Shown here piece by piece: positions 33,793 through 43,298 of a stretch of DNA of 64,000 nt. Numbering within the stretch: position 1 is the first letter of the stretch; every line of letters starts with the position of its first letter. This DNA comes from CAXRDE01 sp964229355. GTDB lineage: Bacteria > Cyanobacteriota > Sericytochromatia > UBA7694. The notes beneath the pieces are model-generated. The model was not told the origin of the DNA and ran no database searches. It worked only from the letters and a program-made list of their open reading frames with translations. Location of the stretch: positions 62,001 through 126,000 of the forward strand of contig CAXRDE010000022.1 of the NCBI GenBank assembly GCA_964229355.1, in the 5' to 3' direction. The position numbers were made by a program, and so were the translations under genes.

Positions 33793-34956
33793 TTAACTCA
33801 CAACACGCTCATAGACGGTTTTTGTCTGAGCAGCGATAATATCCCAATTGAAGGTGTCAATGAGACGCTGATAGGCTTGTTGGACCATCCATTGCGACCA
33901 CTCCGGGTTATACAGAACCTGACGGATGCCCCAGGCGAGGGAGTCCGCTGAACCTTTGTAGGTTTTAATCCCGGTTACGCCATGTTCAACAATGCCTCCT
34001 AAACCACCTGTGTCTGAAACCACCACAGGGGTGTGAGCCGCCATGGCTTCGAGAGCCACAATGCCGAAGGGCTCGTATAAACTGGGGTAGACACCCACAT
34101 CTGCCACACGCAGCAGTTTCAAAAGATCTTCGTCTGACACATAGCCGGGCAGATGAACCCGATCTGCAATGCCATAGGCTTGAGCCCGCGCGCGAAGCTC
34201 ATCGAGCATGCCACCCTTACCAGCAATGACAAAACGGGCATGAGGAATATCTCTTAAAATATCTGCAGCAGCTTCGATAAGGACCTGGAAACCTTTTTCG
34301 GGAACCATACGACCCACACTCACAATGAGAGGCTCGTGATCGGCAGCCAGGCGGCGGCGGAAGTCGAGGGCATCGGGGAAGGCAAAATCGAATTTTTCCC
34401 GTTGAATGCCATTGGGAATAATGTCTATTTTTTCGGCAGGTAAATTGTAGTTACTCATGACTTCGTCACGCATATAGTCACTGCACACGATGGTGCGCTG
34501 GCTTTCGTAGTTTAAAAACCACTCCATGCTGTGAACAAAGTTTTGGGTTTCGTTGTGGATTCCGTTCCAGCGACCGGCTTCGGTAGCATGGATGGTTGCC
34601 ACTAAGGGTTTGTTGTAAATTTGTTTGAGCTGTACACCCGTGTGGGTGACGAGCCAGTCGTGGGCGTGCACAATGTCGATATTGCGGCTGCGCATGATTT
34701 GGTGCGCCTTGGTAAGCATGCCAAAGTTGAGGTGTAAAATCCAGGGGAAAAACTGGGGTGCTTGAATGGGTTCAGGAACGCGGTGAATGTGAACCCCGTT
34801 ACGCACTTCGTATTCGGGAGCATCTTTGTGTGCTGCGGTAATGACATCTACTTGCTCCCAATTTTGAACCAGGGCTTCAGAGATCTCCTCTGCATGACGG
34901 GCCAGTCCTCCCACGATACGGGGGGGATATTCCCAGGTGAGCATTAAAATATTCAT
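33793..34956 (-). CDS. GT4-family glycosyltransferase
   Basis: This 387-residue GT-B enzyme begins MNILMLTWEYPPRIVGGLA, the N-terminal motif of GT4 enzymes and of glycogen synthase-like proteins. The donor-side block includes IVSVGRMVPEKGFQVL, FVIAGKGG and PSLYEPFGIVALEAMA with the E-x7-E motif. GAGG lies about ten bases before the ATG. It could make a surface glycan or an alpha-glucan; malQ lower on the same strand favours the latter weakly. The RNase P RNA gene lies upstream on the same strand. Confidence 0.85.
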   Translation of the reverse strand: MNILMLTWEYPPRIVGGLARHAEEISEALVQNWEQVDVITAAHKDAPEYEVRNGVHIHRVPEPIQAPQFFPWILHLNFGMLTKAHQIMRSRNIDIVHAHDWLVTHTGVQLKQIYNKPLVATIHATEAGRWNGIHNETQNFVHSMEWFLNYESQRTIVCSDYMRDEVMSNYNLPAEKIDIIPNGIQREKFDFAFPDALDFRRRLAADHEPLIVSVGRMVPEKGFQVLIEAAADILRDIPHARFVIAGKGGMLDELRARAQAYGIADRVHLPGYVSDEDLLKLLRVADVGVYPSLYEPFGIVALEAMAAHTPVVVSDTGGLGGIVEHGVTGIKTYKGSADSLAWGIRQVLYNPEWSQWMVQQAYQRLIDTFNWDIIAAQTKTVYERVVS

Positions 34957-35049
34957 AATTGGATGACCTCGTCATTTCAAAAGTTAGGGTGAATGCATGA
35001 TTACCTTTTAGTGTATCACGGGGCTGAGCTCTCGGGGAGAGTGCTGAGG

Positions 35050-35383
35050 TAAGCAAAGCCAATCGATAAGCCGGGTTTTGTCGAGGGTGATTATCTATCT
35101 GGAACACCTGTTACCAGGGGTTTCTTGCAGCTAACCCGAAGAAGAGCGAGCAGCCCTGTCTCTTCTGTTTGCCTTGCTCCATGTGGGGTTTACCTGGCCA
35201 ATGATTCACACCATTGCCGGTGGTCTCTTACACCACCTTTTCACCCTTACCCCAGGGGGGCGGTTCTTTTCTGTGGCACTTTCCCGAAGTCACCTCCGCT
35301 GGGTGTTACCCAGCACATTGCTCTACGGAGCCCGGACTTTCCTCACGTTTTCACGTGCAATCACCTGATTGACTTTGCTTGTT
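35050..35383 (-). ncRNA. rnpB: RNase P RNA, class A
   Basis: The catalytic RNA that trims tRNA 5' ends. On the minus strand the conserved 5' block GAGGAAAGTCCGGGC lies at 35330-35344, and the conserved 3' block GACAAAACCCGGCTTATCG near 35065-35085; these hold the two halves of helix P4. CCACAGAAA of the P10-P11 region is present near 35270. The ends pair as helix P1: GCAAAGTCAATC near 35368-35379 with GATTGGCTTTGC near 35052-35064. Length is about 335 nucleotides, within the range of class A. The exact ends are estimates. Confidence 0.95.
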
Positions 35384-35387
35384 ACTA

Positions 35388-35416
35388 AGCTAAACTGATA
35401 ATCCAATGGACGTCAA
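35388..35416 (-). promoter_or_regulatory. Probable rnpB promoter
   Basis: On the minus strand TTGACG (35416-35411) is followed after 17 bases by TTAGCT (35393-35388), a weak -10 box. The implied start, near 35381, agrees with the 5' end of helix P1. Confidence 0.42.
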
Positions 35417-35436
35417 GAGGAGAGATTGTTTAAACG

Positions 35437-36036
35437 ATGAAAATATTAGCCATTTATGGCAGTACGCATCAAGACGGCAATAGCCGTGTACTGGCCCAAA
35501 CCATTGCCCAGTCAGCCCAACAGCATGGCGCTGAGGTCATGACATTTGATGTGCTGCACAAAGACCTTCCCCTGTTTCGGACCGACAAAGATTTTGGAGA
35601 CCATGAGGGGGTTCAAGAAATGCGCAGTTTGGTGAGTGCAGCGGATGCCTTTATTGTGGTGTCTCCGGAGTACCACGGTTGTATGAGCAATGCGATTAAA
35701 AACTTTTTTGACTTTCATTATCAGCAATTTGCAGGTAAGGTATTTGCCATTGCCACCGCCACCGGAGGCAGTCTGGGGGTAAGTTGCAATTCGCAAATGC
35801 GTATTGCCATTCAGCATTGTCACGGGTGGGCCCTGCCTTATCAGGTGGGCGTTAAAGCTTATGAGTTTGTGGACGGTGAAGTGGTCAATGAAAAAGCAAA
35901 AGATCGTCTGGTGCGCTTGGGACGTGATTTGGTGGTGTATGGAAAGATGTTGAAGCAGCAATTTGACGCCGATAAAGCCCTGGCTGTTCAGCAAGAAGAC
36001 AAAGCGCAAGCGGGCTTTGCAGGATGGTATGTTTAA
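35437..36036 (+). CDS. NAD(P)H-dependent FMN reductase family protein
   Basis: This 199-residue flavodoxin-like protein begins with the FMN phosphate loop YGSTHQDGNSRVLAQ. It has the family signature VVSPEYHGCMSNAIKNFFDF and the loop ATATGGSLG. These proteins reduce flavins, quinones, azo compounds or metals; the substrate is not readable. It starts just beyond the divergent rnpB promoter; GATAAT at 35397-35402 could be its -10 box. The gene overlaps the ABC transporter gene by eight bases. Confidence 0.85.
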   Translation: MKILAIYGSTHQDGNSRVLAQTIAQSAQQHGAEVMTFDVLHKDLPLFRTDKDFGDHEGVQEMRSLVSAADAFIVVSPEYHGCMSNAIKNFFDFHYQQFAGKVFAIATATGGSLGVSCNSQMRIAIQHCHGWALPYQVGVKAYEFVDGEVVNEKAKDRLVRLGRDLVVYGKMLKQQFDADKALAVQQEDKAQAGFAGWYV

Positions 36037-37663
36037 GGTCTCGGCGTTAAATGCACGACTGCTTCTTGAAATTCGCAAGCAGCCGCGTGCTGCGGCCTTT
36101 AGCCTATGTGCATTGCTTTTACAGATTGGGGGAACGCTGCTTTTAATTCCCCTTGCTGAGGAGATTCTGCATGTTTTGCAAACGGGTTCTTTGACTGCAA
36201 TTGCCCGTTGTCTGCTCTGGGTGGTGTTCGGGTATACCCTGAAGCATGTGGGCGAATATGCCCAGCAGTATAGTGCTGGCGCTTTTAGCTTGTGGTGGAT
36301 GAAAACACAGCAGGCCCACTTGTACCATCAGATTCTGCACGCAGAGGTGCAAGAACTGTGGCATTTTCAACCCGAAGATCTACAAAGCCTTATGCATGAA
36401 GACTTGCGTCACTTGCAAAGCGCCTTGTTCTCACTGTTATACCGCGGGCTTCCGGCAGTGGTATTGTGTGTGGTTTTATTGGTGGCGCTGATCTATTTGT
36501 CCTGGCTGTTTACACTACTTATGCTAGGATTTGTGCTCGGCGCGCGTTTTTTACTGCGCGGAATCCAGCAAAAACTGCCTGTGTCTTCACAGGCTTTACA
36601 GCACACCATGTCGGCAATGTATCAAGAGCTAGGAGATGGTTTTTACGGGCGTCAGTTGATTCGACAATCCCGTTGGCAGCTTTATCAACAACAGCGCTTT
36701 GAAGATTTACAAGGGATTTGGTTTCCCCAGGCCAGGCGCGTGCTTGCCTTGCAGGCCCTGGAGCGTCCCCTGATGGGGATCTTACAAATTATGGTTTTGG
36801 CTTGTATTTTATTTGTGTGTGTGCTGGGGGTGCGCCAGGGGGTTTGGGAACTGGAGCGTCTCGTGGCCTTTGCCACGGCTCTGGCCCTGGCGATTGATCC
36901 CGGGTTGTGGTGGGCTGAAACCCGTGCGATGGTGGAGCGAGCCCAGGGATCCTGGTCTCGTCTTCAGGCTTTTACTGAGGCGTTTCGCCCCCATCTGGAC
37001 TGGGTGCAATATCATGCACAGACGGAAATGGAACTTTTGAATGTACACGTCAAAAAGGGGGAGTTGGATTGTTTTGCCGCCCTTTCCTGGCGTATACCTC
37101 AGGGGGTAAAATGGGGGCTGACAGGAGATTCAGGAGCCGGTAAGAGTACGCTTTTAGGTGTTTTGGCAGGATTTGAACCCTTGCAAGACGGTGGGGTTTT
37201 TTGGCCCGAAGCATGGAAGGACAAACGCCCTGCAGTGGTGCTGGTCCCGCAGGAGACGTATTTTTTTCATCGCAGTGTGCGTGAAAATTTACAGGGTCCC
37301 CAAAGTCTATCTGAATCCGAGCTCTGGGATGCCCTGGATACCTGCCAACTGGCTGCTCGCATTCGTGCTTTACCTGAGGGTTTGGATACTTTAATGGGTG
37401 AAGGCGGGGTTTACTTTTCGGGCGGAGAAAAACAAAGACTGGCTCTGGCACGTGCTTTGTTGATGTCTCCCATTTGTTTGCTCATGGATGAATCTACAAC
37501 CGAATTGGATGAAACCACTGAATCCTTAATTTTACAGGCCCTTTGTACCCGCAAAGACTTAACCTGCCTGGTAGTGTCCCACCAACCGCGTACTTTGCGA
37601 CACATGCAAGAAACATGGCATCTTGAAAAGGGGTGCTTATACCAGGAAGTCAGGAGCGCATAA
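36029..37663 (+). CDS. ABC exporter, fused membrane and ATPase domains
   Basis: From the ATG at 36029 (overlapping the previous stop as ATGTTTAA) this is a 544-residue half-transporter. The N-terminal ~300 residues hold about six hydrophobic segments. The ATPase has Walker A GDSGAGKSTLL, Q-loop VLVPQETYFF, signature YFSGGEKQRLALARALL, Walker B CLLMDESTTELDE (Ser-Thr after the acidic pair instead of a plain Pro/Ala turn) and a switch His in VVSHQ. It should act as a dimer. Substrate is unknown; the glycosyltransferase gene four bases downstream suggests export of a glycan or a glycosylated product. Confidence 0.85.
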   Translation: MFKVSALNARLLLEIRKQPRAAAFSLCALLLQIGGTLLLIPLAEEILHVLQTGSLTAIARCLLWVVFGYTLKHVGEYAQQYSAGAFSLWWMKTQQAHLYHQILHAEVQELWHFQPEDLQSLMHEDLRHLQSALFSLLYRGLPAVVLCVVLLVALIYLSWLFTLLMLGFVLGARFLLRGIQQKLPVSSQALQHTMSAMYQELGDGFYGRQLIRQSRWQLYQQQRFEDLQGIWFPQARRVLALQALERPLMGILQIMVLACILFVCVLGVRQGVWELERLVAFATALALAIDPGLWWAETRAMVERAQGSWSRLQAFTEAFRPHLDWVQYHAQTEMELLNVHVKKGELDCFAALSWRIPQGVKWGLTGDSGAGKSTLLGVLAGFEPLQDGGVFWPEAWKDKRPAVVLVPQETYFFHRSVRENLQGPQSLSESELWDALDTCQLAARIRALPEGLDTLMGEGGVYFSGGEKQRLALARALLMSPICLLMDESTTELDETTESLILQALCTRKDLTCLVVSHQPRTLRHMQETWHLEKGCLYQEVRSA

Positions 37664-37667
37664 GCTT

Positions 37668-39710
37668 ATGCGAAGTCAGCGGCAGTTAAAGCGGCTACAA
37701 GCCAAACGGCGTACAGGACGCTTGCAAAACCATGAGCGCTTTTTGAGGTACAGTTATCGCAGCTGTAGAGGACAGCGTCGTATACAAGGTCGGTGGCATT
37801 ATGAGTACGCACGGTGGCAAGAATATTGTTTTGCGTGGGACGCAGCGATTCAACAGCTCAAGTGCACCTTGTATTTCAACCCTCATAGGCCCGACGCCTG
37901 GTACCGCTTGGGTTTATTGTATGAAGTAAAAAATGAGCTGGGCCATAGTCTTCAGGCTTTTTCAAGGTATTTGCAGGAAGGCAAACCGGGCTCATTTTCG
38001 GCGCATTTTTATTTGCGGATGGCGCGCTTGCTGGAGCGCTCTCATAAACCCCGCTCAGCCCTTGCGTTTTACGTCTCGGCCCTGGAGTCTGCAGACCGTC
38101 TGGAACCTGAACTTCTCTTTCATTTGGCTCAGGCCCTTGATAACTTAGACGAAGTGGAAGTGGCCATGGATTGCCTGATGCTGTTGGGCAAAAGCATGCC
38201 GGCTTACCTGGATTTTATTGCTTTCTTCATGGGAAGTTTTCTTGAGAAAAAGGGCTATTATGTCCAGGCTTGCCAATGTTTTGACGAAGCCATACAGCGG
38301 CGCCCCAAGTACGTTTTTTGGCAATTAAAGCGTCAATTGACTTACCCTCTCGTCATGGACAGTGCGTCCCAGGTCTTAACTTTTCGTCAGCAGTTTGAGG
38401 TCGCATTGCAGCATTTTCTTCAGCATCTTCAGGTGCAACCCATTCAACTGGCGCCCGAAAATCTCTTTTTGATTGCCAACTTTCAGAGTAATCTGGCCTA
38501 TTTGGCCTATCATCATGTGCCCACCCGTCGTCTGCGGGAACTGGTGGCTCACATGACGGTGCGATTGGTAAAAATGCCTCCCAAATATGTACCAGCAGGG
38601 CGCACTGCTGAAAAAATTCACCTGGGTTTATTGGTGTCTGGAGGCAGCCTGGGTATGGGATATATCTATGTGGGAGCCATGGCGGAGCAGTTGGACCCAA
38701 ACCGTTTTCAGGTAACCCTTTTCTGCACCTCACAAGAGATCAAAAAATTGTTCAATGAAGCGGAATACTATGCCTTTGATCCGGGGGCAACCCATGTGAA
38801 GTATGAGGTTATCTCTGCAGACGTCTATCAAGGAACTCAGCAGGTGCGAGATGCCCAGGTGGATGTAATGTTTTTTACGGAGCCCACCTGGGACTTTTAT
38901 CAACATATGCTCACCTTGTTTCGCGTGGCACCTGTGCAAATGACTTCCTGGATGAACCCCGGAACCAGTGGTCTTTCTGCCATGGACTATTTCTACTCTT
39001 GTGAAGCTATCGAGCAAGGAGCGGGCCAGGAAAATTATACAGAAACTTTAATTGCCCAGAAAGAATTTCCCTCTTATGTGCCGTCTGTGCATCTCCCCAC
39101 ACCTGTGGACCGCTCTTATTTTGGTCTCGAGCCAGGCTGGCATTTGTACGGATGTTTGCAAAACCTTTTAAAATTTCATCCTGATTTTGATGCGGTAGTG
39201 GCTCAGATTCTTCGCCAGGATCCTGACGGACATTTGATTCTTATTAATCCGAAAAATGCTCACCTGGCCCAGGAAATCACCCGGCGCCTTACGCGAAAAA
39301 TGCCGGATCTCATGGAGCGGATTTGGTTCTTTCCAGCTTTGTCAAATCAGGACTTTTTACGCCTTTTGCAATGTATGGATGTCATACTAGATCCCATTTA
39401 TTACGGTGGGGGCACCACCACTTACCAGGCTCTGGCGTGCGGTATACCTATCATAACCTGGCCTACCGATCGTATGGTGGGGCAAATCACCGCAGCCCTT
39501 TGTCGTGCGGTGAACTACCCTGAGGGAGTCGTGGATAGCTTAGATGAATACATTGCAAGATCCATGCAAGTGGCTTCACAGCCCTTACTTCGACAGCACC
39601 TACAACAGCAGATTTTGGCCTCGGGTTTACCTATTTTTGAGTGCAAGGCAGCAGTCAGGCAGTTTGAAAGCATTTTGATGTCCTTGCACGCCAAACATGG
39701 CCTTACTTAG
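37668..39710 (+). CDS. GT41 (SPINDLY/O-GlcNAc transferase-like) protein with TPR region
   Basis: This is a 680-residue protein with a very basic N-terminus (MRSQRQLKRLQAKRRTGR), TPR-like helical pairs at about residues 50-260 (PDAWYRLGLLYEVKNELG), and a C-terminal GT41 catalytic region. The latter shows MTSWMNPGTSGLSAMDYF, YGCLQNLLKFHPDFDAVV, RIWFFPALSNQDFLRLL, DVILDPIYYGGGTTTYQAL and CGIPIITWP, the order known in OGT and SPINDLY. GT41 enzymes glycosylate Ser/Thr of proteins in the cytoplasm. The start at 37668 has AGGAG upstream and follows the ABC gene by four bases. The last eight bases overlap uvrA. Targets could be surface proteins of this window, but that is only inference. Confidence 0.85.
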   Translation: MRSQRQLKRLQAKRRTGRLQNHERFLRYSYRSCRGQRRIQGRWHYEYARWQEYCFAWDAAIQQLKCTLYFNPHRPDAWYRLGLLYEVKNELGHSLQAFSRYLQEGKPGSFSAHFYLRMARLLERSHKPRSALAFYVSALESADRLEPELLFHLAQALDNLDEVEVAMDCLMLLGKSMPAYLDFIAFFMGSFLEKKGYYVQACQCFDEAIQRRPKYVFWQLKRQLTYPLVMDSASQVLTFRQQFEVALQHFLQHLQVQPIQLAPENLFLIANFQSNLAYLAYHHVPTRRLRELVAHMTVRLVKMPPKYVPAGRTAEKIHLGLLVSGGSLGMGYIYVGAMAEQLDPNRFQVTLFCTSQEIKKLFNEAEYYAFDPGATHVKYEVISADVYQGTQQVRDAQVDVMFFTEPTWDFYQHMLTLFRVAPVQMTSWMNPGTSGLSAMDYFYSCEAIEQGAGQENYTETLIAQKEFPSYVPSVHLPTPVDRSYFGLEPGWHLYGCLQNLLKFHPDFDAVVAQILRQDPDGHLILINPKNAHLAQEITRRLTRKMPDLMERIWFFPALSNQDFLRLLQCMDVILDPIYYGGGTTTYQALACGIPIITWPTDRMVGQITAALCRAVNYPEGVVDSLDEYIARSMQVASQPLLRQHLQQQILASGLPIFECKAAVRQFESILMSLHAKHGLT

Positions 39711-42558
39711 CGGCTTTGGCTCTGGTTTTCAAGAGCGGTTTTAGAAACTGGCCCGTAAACGAAGCATTGACTTTGCAAATGGCTTCCGGGGTCCCCTCTG
39801 CCACAATTTGACCTCCCCGATGCCCTCCCTCGGGGCCCATGTCAATAATATGATCGGCAACTTTGATGACATCCAGGCTGTGCTCAATGACCAGAACCGT
39901 ATTGCCTTTGTCCACCAGGCGATTTAAGACATGCAGCAGTCTTTCGACGTCTGCAAAGTGCAAGCCGGTGGTGGGCTCATCCAGCAGGTAAAGGGTTTTG
40001 CCCGTGCTGCGTTTGCTCAGTTCTGTGGCCAATTTAATCCGTTGGGCTTCGCCTCCAGATAGTGTGGTCGCAGATTGTCCCAATTGAATATAGTCCAGCC
40101 CCACGTCTGCAAGGGTCTGCAGTTTGCGTTGCAAAGTGGGAATATTTGAGAAGTGTTCCAGGGCTTCTTCTACCGTCATTGCCAGTACATCGGCAATGGT
40201 CGCCCCTTTCCATTTGACTTCAAGGGTTTCTCGGTTATAGCGTTTTCCCTTGCACACTTCACAGGGCACATAGACATCAGGTAAAAAGTGCATTTCAATT
40301 TTGAGCACGCCGTCACCTTTACAAGACTCGCAGCGTCCACCTTTAACGTTGAAACTAAAGCGACCGGGTTTGTATCCGCGCACCTTGGCCTCGACACTTT
40401 GGGCAAATAACTCACGAATGGGCGTAAACAGCCCCGTATAAGTGGCCGGATTTGAACGGGGTGTACGGCCAATGGGGGATTGATCAATACGAATCATTTT
40501 ATCGATATGCTCCAGGCCAGAGACATCTTTGACCTGCGTGGGACGTGGATTGCGCTTATGCAGCACGTGCTCCACAAAGGGTGCGAGGATGCCGTTGATT
40601 AAACTGGACTTGCCAGAGCCGCTGACGCCAGTGACGCAAATGAATTTCCCCAGCGGAATGTCGGCGTTGACCTGCTGCAGGTTGTGCAAGTGGGCGTCGA
40701 CAATTTTTAGATTTTTCCCGTTGCCTTTTCTACGTTTTGTGGGAGGGTGAATGCCCTTTTCACCGCTCATATACTGCCCTGTTAGCGATTCTGGGGTGCG
40801 GGTAATATCTTTTAAGGTGCCCTGGGCTACAATTTGGCCCCCATGGCGTCCAGCTCTGGGACCAATATCTACCAAATAATCCGCATCCCGAATGGTGTCT
40901 TCGTCATGCTCCACGACAATTAAACTATTGCCCAGGTCCCGCAAGCGCTTGAGGGTGTTTAGCAGGCGTTGGTTATCTCGCTGGTGCAAGCCGATACTGG
41001 GCTCATCAAGAATATATAAGACCCCCACGAGCCCGGAGCCGATTTGTGTAGCCAGACGAATGCGCTGAGCTTCGCCACCGGACAGGGTATTTGCACTGCG
41101 TCCCAAACTCAGGTAATCGAGTCCCACATTGAGCAAGAAGCCGCTGCGTTCCTGGAGCTCCCTGAGAATCAGCTCTGCGATCATGTGTTCCCGGGGGCTT
41201 AGTTCCAGATGGGTCAACCAGTGGTGAAACCGCTCAATAGACTCGGTTGTAATGTCTGCAATCGAACGATCTGCGATGGTGACGGCTAAGCTTGTGGGGT
41301 GTAACCGTTTGCCGTCACAGGCAGGGCAGGGGGTCTTTTCCATATAGCTTTCGACTTCTTCGCGGGTGCTGTCTGAAGGGCTGTCTTCGTACAGGCGCTG
41401 CAGTCTGGGGATTGCGCCCTCAAACTGGGTCATAAAGCTGTACTGCATTTGCCCCTTGCCCTTGCTTTGATAAGCCACCGCAATCCGCTCAGGGTAGCCG
41501 TACAATAGGACTTTTTGGGTGGCCCTGGGAAGTTCCTCAAAGGGTGTGTCTAAGCTAAAGTCTAAAACCTGTTGTAAGGCCTTAAGTAGGGTGCGTAAAT
41601 ACGAACCGCCTTTTTTTTCAAGACTCCGACTCCAGGGACGTACGGCTCCTTTATTAATACTTAAAGAAGGAATGGGAACAACTTTACTTTCCACCAACTC
41701 TTGTTTGGTACCCAGACCATGGCAACTGCTACAAGCGCCAAAGGGGCTATTGAAAGAGAAGATACGCGGACTGAGTTCAGGAATGCTAAAGCCGCATTGG
41801 CTGCAGGCGAGATTTTGATTGTACAAATGAGAAAAGCTACCGTCCATGGCTTCGACCCGAGCCATGCCTTCGCCCTTTTCAAGGGCCAACTGCAAGGATT
41901 CGGTTAAGCGGGACTGTAGACCCGGCTTCATGCGGAGACGATCCACCACGAGGTCAATATCGTGTTTTTTGTTTTTCTCAAGGGAGAAATCATCGCTCAG
42001 CTCCACGTATTCTCCATCCAGTTTAATGCGGGTGAATCCCTCGTGCACCAATTCTTGAAACAGACTTTTGTACTCACCCTTTCGTCCTCGAATAAGGGGG
42101 GCCAGAATATAGAGTTTGGTGTCCTCTGCAATCTGTAAAACCTGATCCACAATCTGATCAATACTCTGAGAGCGAATCACCTCCCCACAATCAGGACAGT
42201 GGGGAATGCCAATACGGGCATAGAGCAAGCGCAGATAATCGTAAATTTCGGTAACGGTTCCCACCGTAGAGCGTGGGTTATGACTGGTGGACTTCTGGTC
42301 GATAGAAATAGCCGGGGAAAGTCCCTCAATGGACTCCACGTCGGGCTTTTGCATTTGTCCCAAGAACTGACGGGCATAGGCAGAGAGAGATTCCACATAG
42401 CGCCGTTGGCCCTCTGCGAAAATGGTATCGAAAGCCAGACTGGATTTTCCTGAGCCGCTGACACCCGTAAAAACCACCAATTGATTGCGGGGAATGGTCA
42501 GGTTGACGTGCTGGAGATTGTGCTCATTGGCATTTTTTACGGTAATGTGGCTGTGCAT
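39703..42558 (-). CDS. uvrA: Excinuclease ABC subunit A
   Basis: This 951-residue DNA damage sensor of nucleotide excision repair contains two ABC modules. The first Walker A, GVSGSGKSSLAF, is near residue 33 and the second, GVSGSGKSSLI, near 645. Signatures LSGGEAQRIRLATQ and LSGGEAQRIKLATE are both intact. Zinc sites appear as CSQCG with CSSC (first module) and CESCKGDG with CEVCKG (second module). IDQSPIGRTPRSNPATY is the usual UvrA block. AGGAG precedes the start by twelve bases. Confidence 0.98.
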   Translation of the reverse strand: MHSHITVKNANEHNLQHVNLTIPRNQLVVFTGVSGSGKSSLAFDTIFAEGQRRYVESLSAYARQFLGQMQKPDVESIEGLSPAISIDQKSTSHNPRSTVGTVTEIYDYLRLLYARIGIPHCPDCGEVIRSQSIDQIVDQVLQIAEDTKLYILAPLIRGRKGEYKSLFQELVHEGFTRIKLDGEYVELSDDFSLEKNKKHDIDLVVDRLRMKPGLQSRLTESLQLALEKGEGMARVEAMDGSFSHLYNQNLACSQCGFSIPELSPRIFSFNSPFGACSSCHGLGTKQELVESKVVPIPSLSINKGAVRPWSRSLEKKGGSYLRTLLKALQQVLDFSLDTPFEELPRATQKVLLYGYPERIAVAYQSKGKGQMQYSFMTQFEGAIPRLQRLYEDSPSDSTREEVESYMEKTPCPACDGKRLHPTSLAVTIADRSIADITTESIERFHHWLTHLELSPREHMIAELILRELQERSGFLLNVGLDYLSLGRSANTLSGGEAQRIRLATQIGSGLVGVLYILDEPSIGLHQRDNQRLLNTLKRLRDLGNSLIVVEHDEDTIRDADYLVDIGPRAGRHGGQIVAQGTLKDITRTPESLTGQYMSGEKGIHPPTKRRKGNGKNLKIVDAHLHNLQQVNADIPLGKFICVTGVSGSGKSSLINGILAPFVEHVLHKRNPRPTQVKDVSGLEHIDKMIRIDQSPIGRTPRSNPATYTGLFTPIRELFAQSVEAKVRGYKPGRFSFNVKGGRCESCKGDGVLKIEMHFLPDVYVPCEVCKGKRYNRETLEVKWKGATIADVLAMTVEEALEHFSNIPTLQRKLQTLADVGLDYIQLGQSATTLSGGEAQRIKLATELSKRSTGKTLYLLDEPTTGLHFADVERLLHVLNRLVDKGNTVLVIEHSLDVIKVADHIIDMGPEGGHRGGQIVAEGTPEAICKVNASFTGQFLKPLLKTRAKAAK

Positions 42559-42772
42559 TATGTCTGATAGCTCCTGTGCCGAGGGAATTCTTTATTAAGT
42601 GTATAGGTGAGTGTGTGTTGGTGTATATATGTTTGTGTTATTAAAAAGTATTTTTTTATTGTCATAAATTTTTTAAAAAAATGTTAAGTCCCTTCAGTCA
42701 CAAGCGGGATCTTCTCATAAGACACATGTGAAGAAATAACTAGCTAAACCTGAGTGAGGAGAGGAATACACA
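42559..42772. promoter_or_regulatory. Divergent intergenic region between uvrA and the repeat-structured gene cluster
   Basis: This 214-base AT-rich gap holds the starts of two opposite units. A GT-rich stretch lies at about 42606-42640. On the plus strand TTGTCA at 42659-42664, followed after 17 bases by TGTTAA, is a possible but weak promoter. A strong ribosome-binding site, GAGGAGAGG, precedes the start at 42773. No RNA gene or terminator was seen here. Confidence 0.4.
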
Positions 42773-43273
42773 ATGACAGTATGGGCCAATGCGGGGAACT
42801 TTTCCCGCGCACAATCTGAATTTGGACTGTTGAATGTTGAACAGCAACGGATGCTGCGCAACAACAACCTGATCACCAGCAAAGTCATGTCGGAAAAAGA
42901 CGCGCGCTCCCAGGAGTTTGATGACCAAAACCTGAAATCTGCAGACTTGACCTTTAAAAAGGTGTCCGCACAATTTGCGCGCGAAGCTGCTCAAAAAGCG
43001 GCGGATGGCGCGCTCTTTAACCTCCTGGGTACCGTATTTAGCGTCGGCCTCCAGTTTATGCGCAGCCGCAACGATAAAACCAGCAAAGTGGACTGGAGCA
43101 AAGCGCTGGGCGACATCGCAACCGGTGTCTTTACGTATGCTAATAAAATTTTAGAGCTTCAAAAAGTAGATGCAGAAGTGGACTCTATCAATGAAGACTT
43201 AAACCGTGTGAATGCTGAACGCATGAAAACGGACGACGCTGTGGCTGCTCTGGATGCTAATCCTTACGGCTAA
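42773..43273 (+). CDS. Small helical protein opening the novel cluster
   Basis: This 166-residue protein has no signal peptide. It is predicted helical throughout, with charged ends and one Gly-rich hydrophobic segment at about residues 78-97 (ADGALFNLLGTVFSVGLQFM). The C-terminal part, LELQKVDAEVDSINEDLNRV, looks like a coiled coil. I recognise no family. It has a strong ribosome-binding site and is first of five genes read through to the terminator at 51384. The helix-turn-helix look with a hydrophobic centre recalls secreted needle or translocator-like proteins, but there is no sequence evidence for that. Confidence 0.7.
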   Translation: MTVWANAGNFSRAQSEFGLLNVEQQRMLRNNNLITSKVMSEKDARSQEFDDQNLKSADLTFKKVSAQFAREAAQKAADGALFNLLGTVFSVGLQFMRSRNDKTSKVDWSKALGDIATGVFTYANKILELQKVDAEVDSINEDLNRVNAERMKTDDAVAALDANPYG

Positions 43274-43298
43274 ACACAGAAAAGGAGCTTATTAATTT

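Noticed and set aside
35125..35388. Open frames across 35125-35388 on the plus strand
   Set aside because: They are antisense to the RNase P RNA gene, whose conserved sequence explains the region.
42606..42640. GT-rich tract upstream of uvrA
   Set aside because: A possible simple repeat, but irregular, with no unit that repeats cleanly.
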